DNA of 64,000 bases from Noviherbaspirillum pedocola (GCF_016632335.1 NZ_JAEPBG010000004.1:310001-374000); one strand, 5' to 3'. Numbered from the stretch's first letter, positions 20,409 to 30,745 are shown. Made by a program: numbers and translations. Notes: generated by a model not told the origin, from the sequence alone.

Positions 20409-20463
20409 GCTTCGATGCTTCGATGCTTCGATGCTTCGATGCTTCGATGCTTCGATGCTTCGA
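20409..20463. repeat. tandem octamer array (GCTTCGAT, 6.9 copies)
   Basis: Six perfect copies of GCTTCGAT run from 20409 to 20456, followed by a seventh copy lacking the final T. The unit length is not a multiple of three, so slippage would shift any frame crossing it; in steps of three units it would encode an eight-residue repeat. Confidence 0.95.
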
Positions 20464-20991
20464 ATCGCACCGGAGGAGTTGCAGCAGGCGGTGCGCGGGC
20501 GCCCCGGTTCGAGGCTGTGTGCAATTCCCGATCCCGCTGCGGCGACACTCTTTCCTGCGCTTGCGCATCGAGGCGCGCGCCACTTGCCTTCGACGATGGC
20601 AAGCAGGGACAAGTTCTTCGCAGGCCAGTCGTGGTTGCCGACACGGAGATTAAAGGACAGCCGGCGCAGAAAATTGCGGCTGCCGGTCGCATAGCTCGTG
20701 CAGCGCATGGAGGTATGGAGATTACGGGACGCGATGGTGTTCGTGCATGCGGCTGGAGACCGCGCTGAACAGTTGGTAGCAGTCCGCCTCTGACGATCGC
20801 TTGATGAATCGATCCAGATGAAGAACACAGTCGTGACACTCGACGAGGCAGCGTGTCGTCAAGGTGGTAACGAACCTGATCGGTGCCAAACGACATCGCT
20901 GCGCAGCGCGCCTTGCAAGCGAGCTATCTGGCTCTGTTGCGAACACGAGAATGCCCTGTCACGCCATATTTCGCTCATGCGTATACGTGAA

Positions 20992-21027
20992 CGGCGACCA
21001 TCCATGGGTCGCCATGGATGGTCGCCG
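20992..21027. repeat. perfect 16-bp hairpin
   Basis: CGGCGACCATCCATGG (20992-21007) is repeated as its exact reverse complement at 21012-21027 with a GTCG loop. No T-run follows on either strand, so it is not a classical terminator. It lies just beyond the end of the small exported protein gene. Confidence 0.85.
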
Positions 21028-21051
21028 CGCCCGAGCGGCGTCGCTCGTCGC

Positions 21052-21429
21052 TTACTGCATGCTTCCACCCAGCATCAATGCACGCTGATGCGAGATTGCG
21101 TAGGCCGAGCGCGCCTCGTCCATTTCCTTCCGGTATGTGCCTCGTGCAGTGTCGGCGCATGCGCCTTGCGGCGGGTTTGCCGGTGCGCCGCAGCGTTTCA
21201 ACGCCAGCGCATAGCGATGCTCGGCATTTTCCGTACGGGTACGCAGCGCGATTTCAGCACGATCCTCCGCAGCTTCTTCGCGCGGAGGCATGGCCTGCAG
21301 CGCAGTTCCGGCATCGGTGATCGTCGTCTTCTGACTCACGTGCGCCACCGGGGTGGCGCCGACCTGAAAGGATGCGGTGAACAGCACGGCGGATGCAAAT
21401 AGAAGGGACGCGATGCGATGGATACTCAT
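21052..21429 (-). CDS. small exported protein of unknown function
   Basis: 125 residues from the ATG at 21429, which has CGGAG 7 nt upstream and begins a clear signal peptide (MSIHRIASLLFASAVLFTASFQVGA). The mature part is charged and helical (PPREEAAEDRAEIALRTRTENAEHRYALALKRC), with two Cys, then a C-terminal helix (GTYRKEMDEARSAYAIS). A short Cys-bracketed Gly/Pro/Ala loop (CGAPANPPQGAC) suggests a disulfide. It resembles small periplasmic proteins common in Burkholderiales, but no function is known. Divergent from dedA. Confidence 0.65.
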   Translation of the reverse strand: MSIHRIASLLFASAVLFTASFQVGATPVAHVSQKTTITDAGTALQAMPPREEAAEDRAEIALRTRTENAEHRYALALKRCGAPANPPQGACADTARGTYRKEMDEARSAYAISHQRALMLGGSMQ

Positions 21430-21728
21430 GGAAACTCCGATAGCGGGGAACGCAAATTGAACCATGCCACGGCAATCTTGAAAACCTTGTGCGTATGCAA
21501 TCCTGGTTGCAAGGAACCAAGCACGACAGGTATTAGTCATACGGAGTCGAAACATGAAGCAACATACGTCACGGCATGAGCCTTCCCTTAAGGCAATCCG
21601 TTTCGCAATCCAGGCGCGCCACACCGACTTTCAAGAAGCGTGAAGTGTCGCCACCCGAACTCCCGATGCCTGCAACTGCCGGAAAATTATTCCAGCAGGC
21701 ATTCCCCGGATCATCTCTCAGCGTGGAA

Positions 21729-22301
21729 ATGTGCATGGATATACCAAGCCTGCTTCAGCATTACGGATACTTCGCAGTCGCCCTCGGCGCCTTTCTTGAA
21801 GGGGAAGCGATTCTTCTCGTCGCCGGCGCCGCTGCATGGAGCGGTTATCTGGTATTGCCGAACGTGGTTCTGGTTGGCGCAGTCGCAAGCTTCTTCGGCA
21901 ATCAGCTTTACTTCGCATTGGGACGGCGCTACGGACCGGCGCTGCTGCAACGGCGCCCAGCACTGGAGGTGCGGACCCGTCGCGTCAACGCGCTGCTCGA
22001 GCGCTATCACCTGCCGCTGATTCTGGCGTTGCAATTCCTGTATGGCTTGCGCATTGCCGGCGCATTGGCGGTTGGCATGAGCAATGTGCCATGGTTGCGC
22101 TTCCTGATCCTCAACCTGATCGGCGCATTCGGCTGGGCGCTGTGCGTCACTGCCAGCGGCTATGGATTTGGCCGCGGCCTGGCTTATCTGCAGCAACACA
22201 TTGACGCCGATGTCGCCTGGCGTGTGCTCGTATTGCTGATGGTGGCCGTGCTGGCATGGATTTTCCTGCGTCGCAAAGGCGAAAAGGCTAACGCCCGTTA
22301 A
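21729..22301 (+). CDS. DedA family membrane protein
   Basis: 190 residues from the ATG at 21729 (a second ATG at 21735 is also possible; neither has a strong Shine-Dalgarno). DedA/SNARE-associated domain: HYGYFAVALGAFLEGEAILLVAGAAA with the conserved acidic membrane residues, FFGNQLYFALGRRYG, then FLYGLRIAGALAVGMSNVPWLRFL and two C-terminal helices. DedA proteins act in envelope homeostasis, proton-motive-force maintenance and undecaprenyl- or phospholipid translocation; which of these applies here cannot be told. Ends at a bidirectional terminator shared with sdhB. Confidence 0.88.
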   Translation: MCMDIPSLLQHYGYFAVALGAFLEGEAILLVAGAAAWSGYLVLPNVVLVGAVASFFGNQLYFALGRRYGPALLQRRPALEVRTRRVNALLERYHLPLILALQFLYGLRIAGALAVGMSNVPWLRFLILNLIGAFGWALCVTASGYGFGRGLAYLQQHIDADVAWRVLVLLMVAVLAWIFLRRKGEKANAR

Positions 22302-22323
22302 AGCGCGTGAGCATGGAAGGCAA

Positions 22324-22355
22324 AGGGGCCGGGATGCAATGCACACCCGGCCCCT
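22324..22355. terminator. bidirectional stem-loop between dedA and sdhB
   Basis: AGGGGCCGGG (22324-22333) pairs perfectly with CCCGGCCCCT (22346-22355). A short CTCTTGTTTC tract follows on the plus strand. It sits between two convergent genes, so it probably ends both transcripts. Confidence 0.65.
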
Positions 22356-22392
22356 CTTGTTTCGAACCGGCATTCCTGCCGGGAAAGCGCGT

Positions 22393-23103
22393 TTACACCG
22401 CGCGACGGACCAGAAGCTCCTTGATCCGGCCAATGGCTGCGTTCGGGCTCAGGCCCTTCGGGCACACGTCCACGCAGTTCATGATCGAATGGCAGCGAAA
22501 CAGCCGGTATGGGTCTTCCAGGTTGTCCAGGCGCTCGTTGGTCGCTTCGTCGCGGCTGTCCGCAATGAAGCGGTACGCCTGCAGCAGACCGGCCGGGCCG
22601 ACGAACTTGTCCGGGTTCCACCAGAACGACGGGCACGACGTCGAGCAGCACGCGCACAGGATGCATTCGTACAGGCCGTCGAGCTCCTCGCGCTCGGCCG
22701 GGTACTGGATGCGCTCCTTCTCCGGCGGGATCGAATTGTTCACCAGGTACGGCTTGATCGAGTGGTACTGCTTGAAGAAGTTCGTCATGTCCACGATCAG
22801 GTCGCGGATCACCGGCAGCCCCGGCAGCGGCCGCAGCACGATCGGCTGGCTCAGCTCGTTCAGGTTCGTGGTGCAGGCCAGACCGTTCTTGCCGTTGATG
22901 TTCATCGCGTCCGAGCCGCACACGCCTTCACGGCAGGAGCGGCGCAGCGCCAGCGAATCGTCCACGTCGGCCTTGATGCGCTGCAGCGCGTCCAGCAGCA
23001 TCTTGTCGGTGTCCTTGAGCTCCACCGTGTAGTCCTGCATGTACGGCTTGGCGTCCTTGTCCGGGTCGTAGCGGTATATCTTGAATTTCAGAGTGCGTGC
23101 CAT
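22393..23103 (-). CDS. sdhB: succinate dehydrogenase iron-sulfur subunit
   Basis: 236 residues. It carries electrons from FADH2 in SdhA to ubiquinone. The three cluster-binding sets are present: [20 protein letters not shown] with a later Cys for [2Fe-2S], [11 protein letters not shown] for [4Fe-4S] and [14 protein letters not shown] for [3Fe-4S]. It starts 13 nt after sdhA in the order sdhCDAB and is the last gene before a terminator; gltA, which often follows, is not here. Confidence 0.97.
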   Translation of the reverse strand: MARTLKFKIYRYDPDKDAKPYMQDYTVELKDTDKMLLDALQRIKADVDDSLALRRSCREGVCGSDAMNINGKNGLACTTNLNELSQPIVLRPLPGLPVIRDLIVDMTNFFKQYHSIKPYLVNNSIPPEKERIQYPAEREELDGLYECILCACCSTSCPSFWWNPDKFVGPAGLLQAYRFIADSRDEATNERLDNLEDPYRLFRCHSIMNCVDVCPKGLSPNAAIGRIKELLVRRAV

Positions 23104-23116
23104 TTTGCGGGGTCTC

Positions 23117-24895
<1,779 letters not shown>

Positions 24896-24897
24896 GT

Positions 24898-25266
24898 TCA
24901 GATTCTCCACAGGATCTGCGCGGCATAGCCGGCGCAGCCGATCAGCCACGCAATCGTGGCCACTTGCAACAACAGCCGAAGCACCACCGGCTTCACATAG
25001 TCCATCCACACGTCGCGCATGCCGACCCAGACGTGATAGGCGAGCGCCACGAAGGTGACGAAGGTGGCGATCTTGAACCACTCGTGGGCGAACAGGCCGG
25101 CCCAGCCTTCATAGCTGAAGTTGCGTCCGCCCAGGAACACCGCCAGCAGGATGATGGTGTACACGCCCATGATGATGGCCGTGGCGCGCTGGGCGAGCCA
25201 GTCGCGAAAGCCGTAGTGGGCGCCGACGACGAGGCGCTTGGCGCCGATGTTCTTGCTGATTGCCAT
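24898..25266 (-). CDS. sdhD: succinate dehydrogenase membrane anchor subunit
   Basis: 122 residues with three membrane helices. [19 protein letters not shown] and [18 protein letters not shown] are family signatures; the latter holds the haem-ligand His. The ATG at 25266 follows the sdhC stop by one base. It forms the quinone site with SdhC and SdhB. Confidence 0.93.
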   Translation of the reverse strand: MAISKNIGAKRLVVGAHYGFRDWLAQRATAIIMGVYTIILLAVFLGGRNFSYEGWAGLFAHEWFKIATFVTFVALAYHVWVGMRDVWMDYVKPVVLRLLLQVATIAWLIGCAGYAAQILWRI

Positions 25267-25267
25267 G

Positions 25268-25678
25268 TCAGAACGCTCCAAACAGTTTCAGGGCCACCAC
25301 CAGGGTCAGCACCAGGCTGACGGCCAGCACGCTGAAGGCGGAATGGCGCGAGCCATCCTTGGACAGGAACATGTGCACGTCCATGAACAGGTGGCGGATA
25401 CCGGCCAGGAAGTGATGCAGGTAGGCCCAGGACAGCGCCAGGATGATGAGCTTGGTGATCGGGTGAGCGACGATGCCGTGCAGCGTGGCGAAGGTGGATT
25501 CCGAGGTCAGGCTCTGCTCGAGCAGGTACAGCACAAAGGGCAGCAGCAGGAACATCAGCACGCCGCTGATGCGGTGCAGGATCGATACCCACGCCGCCAG
25601 CGGCATGCGGTACTTCATGATCTGCGTGACGTGAATGTTGCTGAACTGGGGCCGGCTTTTCTTTGCCGCTTCTGACAT
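25268..25678 (-). CDS. sdhC: succinate dehydrogenase cytochrome b556 subunit
   Basis: 136 residues, three membrane helices. SILHRISGVLMFLLLP (quinone and haem region) and HHFLAGIRHLFMDVH are the SdhC signatures. The ATG at 25678 has GAGGAAG upstream and removes four spurious residues from the open frame. First gene of sdhCDAB; the promoter lies in the 187-nt gap shared with a divergent LysR gene. Confidence 0.94.
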   Translation of the reverse strand: MSEAAKKSRPQFSNIHVTQIMKYRMPLAAWVSILHRISGVLMFLLLPFVLYLLEQSLTSESTFATLHGIVAHPITKLIILALSWAYLHHFLAGIRHLFMDVHMFLSKDGSRHSAFSVLAVSLVLTLVVALKLFGAF

Positions 25679-25865
25679 GGGCTTCCTCACTTCGATGGAT
25701 AAGGGCTGAACCGGAGTGCCGCGTCGACGAGCTGTGCTTGCAGCGGGGGTTCTTTAGAGACTGCGTATTGTCCTACGATGCCGTTATACTGTCCAATATC
25801 TTGAAACTCTGCCTGAAAGAGCTTTAACAGATAACGCAGCGAATTACGCAAACCGGGAACACCAC

Positions 25866-26801
25866 ATGGAACTTCGCCACTTTCGCTATTTTCTGGCGGT
25901 CGCGCAGGAAGGCAATGTCACCCGCGCTGCGGAAAAACTGGGCATTGGGCAGCCGCCGCTGAGTCAGCAGATTCTTGCGCTGGAGCGGGAAATGGGCGTG
26001 CAGCTGTTTCGTCGCACCGGCCACGGCGTCACGCTCACTGAGTCCGGCCAGGCGCTGTTTGCCGACGCCAAACGCCTGCTCGACGATGCCGACAATGCCG
26101 TGCTGAATGCGCAGCGCGCTGGCCGCGGCGAGACCGGTCATATCCATCTCGGCTTTACCGCGTCTTCGGCATTCAACCCGGCGGTGCCGGCGTTGATACG
26201 CGCATTCCGCAATGCCTATCCCGGCGTTGGTTTGAGTCTCGTAGAGGGAAATACCGCACAGCTGCTGAATTTTCTCGAGGAAGGCAGGCTCGATTTGGCT
26301 TTCCTGCGTCCGGGATTGCATGCCTTCAACGGGATTTCGCTGTACCGGATTTCAGATGAACGCATGAAGATCGTCCTGCCGCTGAAACATGCGCTGGCAA
26401 AAAGAAAAAGCGTGGCCTTGTCCGCGCTTGCCAATGAATCTTTCGTACTGATTCCGCGCGCGGCCAGTCCAACGCTGCATGATGAAATTGTCAGCGCCTG
26501 CAGGGCGGCGGGGTTCGAACCGAAGCTGGGCCAGCAGGCGCCGCAGCTTTCCTCCGTGGTCAGTCTGGTGTCCGCCGAGTTCGGCATTTCGATTGTCCCC
26601 GCCTCGGTAAGCCAGATTCGGGCCGAGGGCGTCGTCTATGTCGACATATCGGGCGCGAGCGTGCGCACTCGTCTGGCATTGGCTGCGCGCGAAAACGATG
26701 ATTCGGCAAAAACTGCCAATTTTTTCAATATGGCAAAGCAGATGCGAGTCGAGCGCAGTGATACATCGATTGAGGAAAACGAGGATAAAACGCCGGAATG
26801 A
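25866..26801 (+). CDS. LysR family regulator, BenM/CatR-like
   Basis: 311 residues. N-terminal winged helix: MELRHFRYFLAVAQEGNVTRAAEKLGIGQPPLSQQILALE, the BenM/CatM-type variant, then the effector-binding domain with IHLGFTASSAFNPAVPALI and LDLAFLRPG. It is divergent from sdhCDAB with a 187-nt shared region, so it may control sdh, although these relatives usually govern aromatic catabolism or act as orphans. The effector is unknown. The C-terminal tail is unusually acidic (TSIEENEDKTPE). Confidence 0.92.
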   Translation: MELRHFRYFLAVAQEGNVTRAAEKLGIGQPPLSQQILALEREMGVQLFRRTGHGVTLTESGQALFADAKRLLDDADNAVLNAQRAGRGETGHIHLGFTASSAFNPAVPALIRAFRNAYPGVGLSLVEGNTAQLLNFLEEGRLDLAFLRPGLHAFNGISLYRISDERMKIVLPLKHALAKRKSVALSALANESFVLIPRAASPTLHDEIVSACRAAGFEPKLGQQAPQLSSVVSLVSAEFGISIVPASVSQIRAEGVVYVDISGASVRTRLALAARENDDSAKTANFFNMAKQMRVERSDTSIEENEDKTPE

Positions 26802-27171
26802 ATCGTTGCTTTTTCATGCCAGGAATTGATGAATTAATGCAAACTTAATCCCGGCAACTTTCAGCAGAAGACCGATCATGCTGAGCATAAAATGCATTTC
26901 CTGCACAGTAACTTTATTTCCAAACACGAAAAGAAGAATAATAAAAGGCAGGAGAATACAGAAAATGGGAATATTGCCGCGCAGGCTGAGTCGCCAAAAT
27001 TATCCTGCTTGCATGAACGCACAGAATGCATTTCATGCATTCCGAATGGGAAAGATAAAATTTACCGAACGCAAGGGCAGCGCCTGGTTCGGTATTTCAG
27101 TCAGGAAATATAGTGTGGGAATGCCGTTACATTGCATCAGCAACGGCACAGAGTAGGGGCGAAATCCGCCC
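26802..27171. other. AT-rich intergenic region
   Basis: Noticeably more AT-rich than the surrounding genes. Short frames exist but lack ribosome-binding sites and protein-like composition. No repeat, RNA gene or terminator recognised. Confidence 0.4.
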
Positions 27172-27378
27172 TCAATGTAGTCGCTCAGGGCGCCTTGCTT
27201 GGGGAACCGGCTCGTCGTTCCACAACAGAAGCGGCGTACCGTCAAGGTCGCAGCCGTCTTTCAGAAAGGCATTCAGGATGTCTTCGTCGCTGAGATGTGC
27301 ATTGAACAATTCATCCGCGTCATCGATGATTTGCAAATTTTCCGTTCTTGCGATGCTTGCCATTTCGCTTAATCCCAT
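27172..27378 (-). CDS. small acidic protein of unknown function
   Basis: 68 residues from the ATG at 27378 (another ATG at 27363). It is acidic in the middle (NLQIIDDADELFNAHLSDEDILNAF, split here only as a landmark: NLQIIDDADELFNAHLSDED) with one Cys and a Pro/Arg-rich tail (EPVPQARRPERLH). No domain recognised. The start has no strong Shine-Dalgarno, the flanks are AT-rich, and I would not exclude a chance frame. Confidence 0.4.
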   Translation of the reverse strand: MGLSEMASIARTENLQIIDDADELFNAHLSDEDILNAFLKDGCDLDGTPLLLWNDEPVPQARRPERLH

Positions 27379-27682
27379 TACTGTTGTGCCCGATTGAGCA
27401 GCGGATGAATTATACCCACGGGAAAACTGGCGCGAAAAGCAAAAGCGCATTAATGGTTGAGATATTTAGTCAATTGCTGCATTTTTGCATACGCTGATTA
27501 ACAATTCGCTTTCCAAACAGAAATTAAGTGATTTCCTCAAGGAATGTATTTCCCCTATTAAATGGGCGCGTTGCATTGAAATATGCGCTTTGTCCTACAC
27601 TGCAATCCGGTTTCGTCCGATGCACGCATTGTCGAGTTGGCTCTAGTCTTGATTCCGCCACTTAACCATTTCGGAGGCCATC
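27379..27682. other. AT-rich leader region upstream of csbD-like gene
   Basis: No gene. It contains a candidate stress promoter at 27595-27601 (listed separately) and the CGGAGG ribosome-binding site at 27672-27677. Confidence 0.45.
27595..27601 (+). promoter_or_regulatory. possible sigma-S -10 element of the csbD-like gene
   Basis: CTACACT matches the CTAYACT extended -10 favoured by sigma-S. TTGCAT lies at 27571-27576, slightly too far for an ideal -35. The gene downstream belongs to a general-stress family, which makes stationary-phase control plausible; the evidence is suggestive only. Confidence 0.3.
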
Positions 27683-27856
27683 ATGAACAAAGATCAGATC
27701 AAGGGCGTAGCCAAGGATATCGCTGGCAAGGCGCAGGAAACCGCTGGCCAGGTGACTGGTAGCAACAAGCAGCAGGCGAAGGGCGTCGCAAAGCAGGCCG
27801 AGGGCAAGGTGCAGAAGGCTGCAGGTGATGTGAAGGATGCCGTGAAGAATCGTTGA
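27683..27856 (+). CDS. CsbD family stress-response protein
   Basis: 57 residues, too short for usual length cut-offs but clearly real: MNKDQIKGVAKDIAGKAQET is the CsbD signature, followed by GQVTGSNKQQAKGVAKQAEG and KVQKAAGDVKDAVKNR. CGGAGG sits 6 nt before the ATG and a strong terminator follows. CsbD proteins are abundant, disordered, hydrophilic proteins induced by general stress (sigma-B in Bacillus; stationary phase and osmotic stress in proteobacteria); their molecular role is unknown. Confidence 0.93.
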   Translation: MNKDQIKGVAKDIAGKAQETAGQVTGSNKQQAKGVAKQAEGKVQKAAGDVKDAVKNR

Positions 27857-27875
27857 TCCGATACGGCGCAAGAAA

Positions 27876-27900
27876 GGCGGACTCGATGTCCGCCTTTTTT
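27876..27900 (+). terminator. Rho-independent terminator of csbD-like gene
   Basis: GGCGGAC (27876-27882) pairs with GTCCGCC (27888-27894) and is followed by six T, 20 nt after the stop codon. Confidence 0.92.
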
Positions 27901-27976
27901 ATTGCGGTGCTATCGTTTGCGCTTTCCCGCGCAGTGCCGCCAAGGCGCATGCACCCTTCTCCCCGGCGAAACGTTC

Positions 27977-29584
27977 ATGAAATTCTTCGACGCCCAATCC
28001 TATCCCTACCCTTCCCGTCGTAACGCGGTCTATGCCCGCCGTGGCATGGTCGCGACGTCGCAACCGCTGGCGGCGCAAGCCGGGCTGCAGATATTGCAGG
28101 CCGGTGGCAATGCGATTGACGCCGCCATTGCTGCCGCCGCCGCGCTGACTGTGGTGGAGCCGACGGCCAACGGTATCGGCGGCGATGCGTTCGCGCTGGT
28201 TTGGCACGGCGGCAAGCTGCACGGATTGAACGCCAGCGGCCCGGCGCCGCGCGCGGCCAGCATCGACGCCTATCGCAAGCTGGGATGCGACGCCATTCCA
28301 CTGTACGGACCGCTCTCTGTCACGGTTCCCGGCACGCCGGCAGCCTGGGCGGCGCTGGCCAGGCGCTTCGGCAAGCTCCCACTGACGAAGACGCTGCATG
28401 CCGCCATCGACTATGCGCGCGAAGGCTTTCCGGTATCCCCCTCGATTGCCTACGCTTGGCAGACGGCGACCAAACTGTTCCGAGGTGCGTTCAAGGGCGA
28501 GCATTTCCAGCACTGGTTCGACACCTTCGCGCCGCAACGTGCGCCGCGCGCCGGGGAGATCTGGCGTTCGCACACCCATGCGGCCACCCTCGAAGCGATC
28601 GCGCAGACCGATGCCGAAAGCTTCTACCGCGGCGATCTCGCTGAGCGTATCGCCGCCTTCCTGCAGCAAAGCGGCGGCCACATGACGGCGCAGGACCTCG
28701 CCGACTACGCGGTGCAATGGGTCGATCCGATCAGCGTGGACTACCGTGGCTACCGTGTCTGGGAAATTCCACCGAACGGCCAGGGCCTGGTTGCGCTCAT
28801 CGCGTTGAACATCCTCAAGGGTTTCGACGTCAGCGACCGCGATACCGTGCGCACCCTGCACCGACAGATCGAGGCGATGAAACTGGCATTTGCCGACGGA
28901 CTGGCGCATATCGCTGATCCGGCGCACATGCGCATGTCGGTGGAAGACCTGCTGTCCGATGCGTATGCCGACGAGCGACGCGCATTGATCGGCGAAGAGG
29001 CGCTACTGCCTTTGCCCGGTGTTCCAGCGCGCGGCGGCACCGTGTACCTGTGCACCGCGGACAGCGAGGGCAACATGGTGTCCTACATACAGAGCAACTA
29101 CCTTGGCTTTGGCTCGGGCATGGTCGTGCCGGGCACTGGCATCGCGCTGCACAACCGCGGCAACAATTTCTCGCTCGACCCTGCGCATGCTAACCATATC
29201 GCCCCCGGCAAGCGGCCTTATCACACCATCATTCCGGGCTTTCTGACCTGGGATGACAGGCCAATCGGGCCCTTCGGCGTGATGGGTGCCTTCATGCAGC
29301 CGCAGGGCCATGTGCAGATGATGATGAACAGCATCGACTTCGGGCTCAATGCGCAGGCATCGCTGGATGCGCCGCGCTGGGAATGGGAGAAGGGCTTGCG
29401 CGTGAACATCGAAAGCACCACGCCCGAGCACCTGTATCGCGGCCTTGCCGACATCGGCCACGATGTGTTCTGGTCCAACAACCGCATCGGCTTTGGCCGC
29501 GGGCAGATCATCTGGCGCAATGAGGAGGGCGTGCTCTGCGGCGGCACCGAACCACGTACCGACGGCGCCGTCGCAGCCTGGTAG
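27977..29584 (+). CDS. gamma-glutamyltransferase/GGT-like Ntn hydrolase
   Basis: 535 residues. GGT fold throughout: MVATSQPLAAQAGLQILQAGGNAIDAA (shown in part: QILQAGGNAIDAA), NGIGGDAFALVW, and the autocatalytic cleavage and nucleophile site at about residue 357 in ARGGTVYLCTADSEGN, where the Thr becomes the N-terminal nucleophile of the small subunit. NRGNNFSLDPAHANHIAPGK and GFLTWDD follow as in the family. No signal peptide, so a cytosolic member; such GGT-like enzymes include acylases and HpxW-type oxamate hydrolases, so the substrate may not be glutathione. The gene 13 nt downstream is probably co-transcribed. Confidence 0.9.
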   Translation: MKFFDAQSYPYPSRRNAVYARRGMVATSQPLAAQAGLQILQAGGNAIDAAIAAAAALTVVEPTANGIGGDAFALVWHGGKLHGLNASGPAPRAASIDAYRKLGCDAIPLYGPLSVTVPGTPAAWAALARRFGKLPLTKTLHAAIDYAREGFPVSPSIAYAWQTATKLFRGAFKGEHFQHWFDTFAPQRAPRAGEIWRSHTHAATLEAIAQTDAESFYRGDLAERIAAFLQQSGGHMTAQDLADYAVQWVDPISVDYRGYRVWEIPPNGQGLVALIALNILKGFDVSDRDTVRTLHRQIEAMKLAFADGLAHIADPAHMRMSVEDLLSDAYADERRALIGEEALLPLPGVPARGGTVYLCTADSEGNMVSYIQSNYLGFGSGMVVPGTGIALHNRGNNFSLDPAHANHIAPGKRPYHTIIPGFLTWDDRPIGPFGVMGAFMQPQGHVQMMMNSIDFGLNAQASLDAPRWEWEKGLRVNIESTTPEHLYRGLADIGHDVFWSNNRIGFGRGQIIWRNEEGVLCGGTEPRTDGAVAAW

Positions 29585-29597
29585 GGAGCATCGCCGC

Positions 29598-30062
29598 ATG
29601 GAATGGATCAATGGCATTGTGCGCGCCGGCTATGGCGTAGCCAGCGGCAGCGGCGCGGATCGCCGCTATCCCGCCGGGACAATACGCATGCAACAGCCGT
29701 TCTTTCTCGAGCGCGGCATCGATCTGTCGCCCTACTTTCCCGGAACGCTGAACATCGATGTGGCGCCGAAAGCGCCAGTGCCGCGTCGTCCCATTTTTGA
29801 CGGCTTGCTCCGCTGGTACGCCGACATTGAGGAACGTTTCCTGCTGTCGGAAACCGAGATCGAGGCGTCCGGGAAAAGATATGCCGGGCTCTGGTACTAC
29901 CCGCATCCGCAGACCAAGCCGGCGCATGTGCAGGCCGATACCGTAGTGGAGCTGCTCATGCCATGGATCCCGAATCTGCACGCCGGCGATGCGGTCCGGG
30001 TCGGATTAGCGCAGGGTGTGCCTGAAAAGGTGGCAAAACTTGTTCACAAATTCCGTGAATAA
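29598..30062 (+). CDS. DUF120/CTP-dependent riboflavin kinase-like protein
   Basis: 154 residues. The pattern GIVRAGYGVASGSG at the N-terminus, PYFPGTLNIDV in the centre and VVELLMPWIPNLHAGDAVRVG at the C-terminus matches the order of motifs in archaeal RibK (G-V-V-x-S-G-x-G-E-G, PYPGTLNV, then EI...NLR...GD-x-V), a CTP-using riboflavin kinase with a cradle-loop barrel. Betaproteobacteria normally use RibF, so this is probably a relative with another ligand. It starts 13 nt after the GGT-like gene. No experimental function known to me for this bacterial group. Confidence 0.6.
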   Translation: MEWINGIVRAGYGVASGSGADRRYPAGTIRMQQPFFLERGIDLSPYFPGTLNIDVAPKAPVPRRPIFDGLLRWYADIEERFLLSETEIEASGKRYAGLWYYPHPQTKPAHVQADTVVELLMPWIPNLHAGDAVRVGLAQGVPEKVAKLVHKFRE

Positions 30063-30532
30063 GTCTGTTGATAGCGGCTTGGCATCCGTGCCAGGGCGTT
30101 GATTCCAAACAAAAAATGCTGGCGCGTTAAAAATGCGTCAGCGCTGCCTGTGCACAGCCCTGTCCAGCGATCGTTCCACAGGAATTGCGCACGTGAAATA
30201 CACAGTGTTTCCACAAGCTTGTCGAATGAACTCGACGGTACGGGACGCTGTCCACACTGCAAGTCCCTGGGCACGCGAGATGCTTTGTAGCGCGGGTGCA
30301 TTACTTCTGTTCTCCGGCAGCAAGGCAAGGCAAATGATGTCGCGTCAGTCGCCGGTAAGGCACAACCGCGATGATTTTCGCGGTGCGTATTCCGGCATAC
30401 CGACATGGCGATGCAAGTTGCGAGCATGAGATGGACACGCGCTGTGTACTTGGTCCCGTCGTCGCATGGCGGCGAAGTCAAGCGAAGCACCCCAGCAAAC
30501 GGGGCCAATAATCGAACTCGAGAGGAAAGCCA
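30063..30532. other. intergenic region
   Basis: About 470 nt with no convincing gene. It should hold the promoter of the small membrane protein that follows. The short inverted repeat TGGCA/TGCCA near 30080-30093 is too weak to call a terminator. Confidence 0.35.
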
Positions 30533-30745
30533 ATGAAGTCCCATCTGTCCACGATCCACGACATCCTGCTGCTGCACGCCGTGGTCGTGACCATCATCAT
30601 GAGTGGCATCCTGCACCTGTGGACGATCAGCGGCACGAGCGACCAGGCGCTCTCGTATCTGAAACAGGTGGGATGCACTTACGAAATCATTAACACCGCG
30701 GCTTCAGCCGTGTCCAAGATTAATCGGGAATGCCTGTCGCGTTAG
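30533..30745 (+). CDS. small single-span membrane protein, unknown function
   Basis: 70 residues. GAGGAAAG lies 6 nt before the ATG. One hydrophobic segment (DILLLHAVVVTIIMSGILHLW) is followed by a short soluble tail with two Cys (VGCTYEIINTAASAV, NRECLSR). The ribosome-binding site and composition support translation, but I recognise no family. Confidence 0.5.
   Translation: MKSHLSTIHDILLLHAVVVTIIMSGILHLWTISGTSDQALSYLKQVGCTYEIINTAASAVSKINRECLSR

Larger units (their letters stand above)
20059..21051. other. 990-nt region without a convincing gene
   Basis: Contains the icd leader, the palindrome at 20264-20281, the octamer array at 20409-20463 and a perfect hairpin at 20992-21027. Several overlapping frames are open because of the octamer array, but none shows a credible protein. 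An 11-bp match to IS6-family ends (GGCTCTGTTGC at 20930-20940) is isolated. Confidence 0.5.

Noticed and set aside
20409-20463. Octamer array considered as a CRISPR
   Set aside because: No spacers, unit too short, no cas genes.
20396-20896. Minus-strand frames encoding EASKHRSI repeats
   Set aside because: The repeat comes from the octamer array read in successive frames; remaining residues show no protein-like pattern and there is no start signal.
20930-20940. GGCTCTGTTGC resembling an IS6-family end
   Set aside because: No transposase remnant, no partner inverted repeat and no target duplication seen; an 11-base match can be chance.
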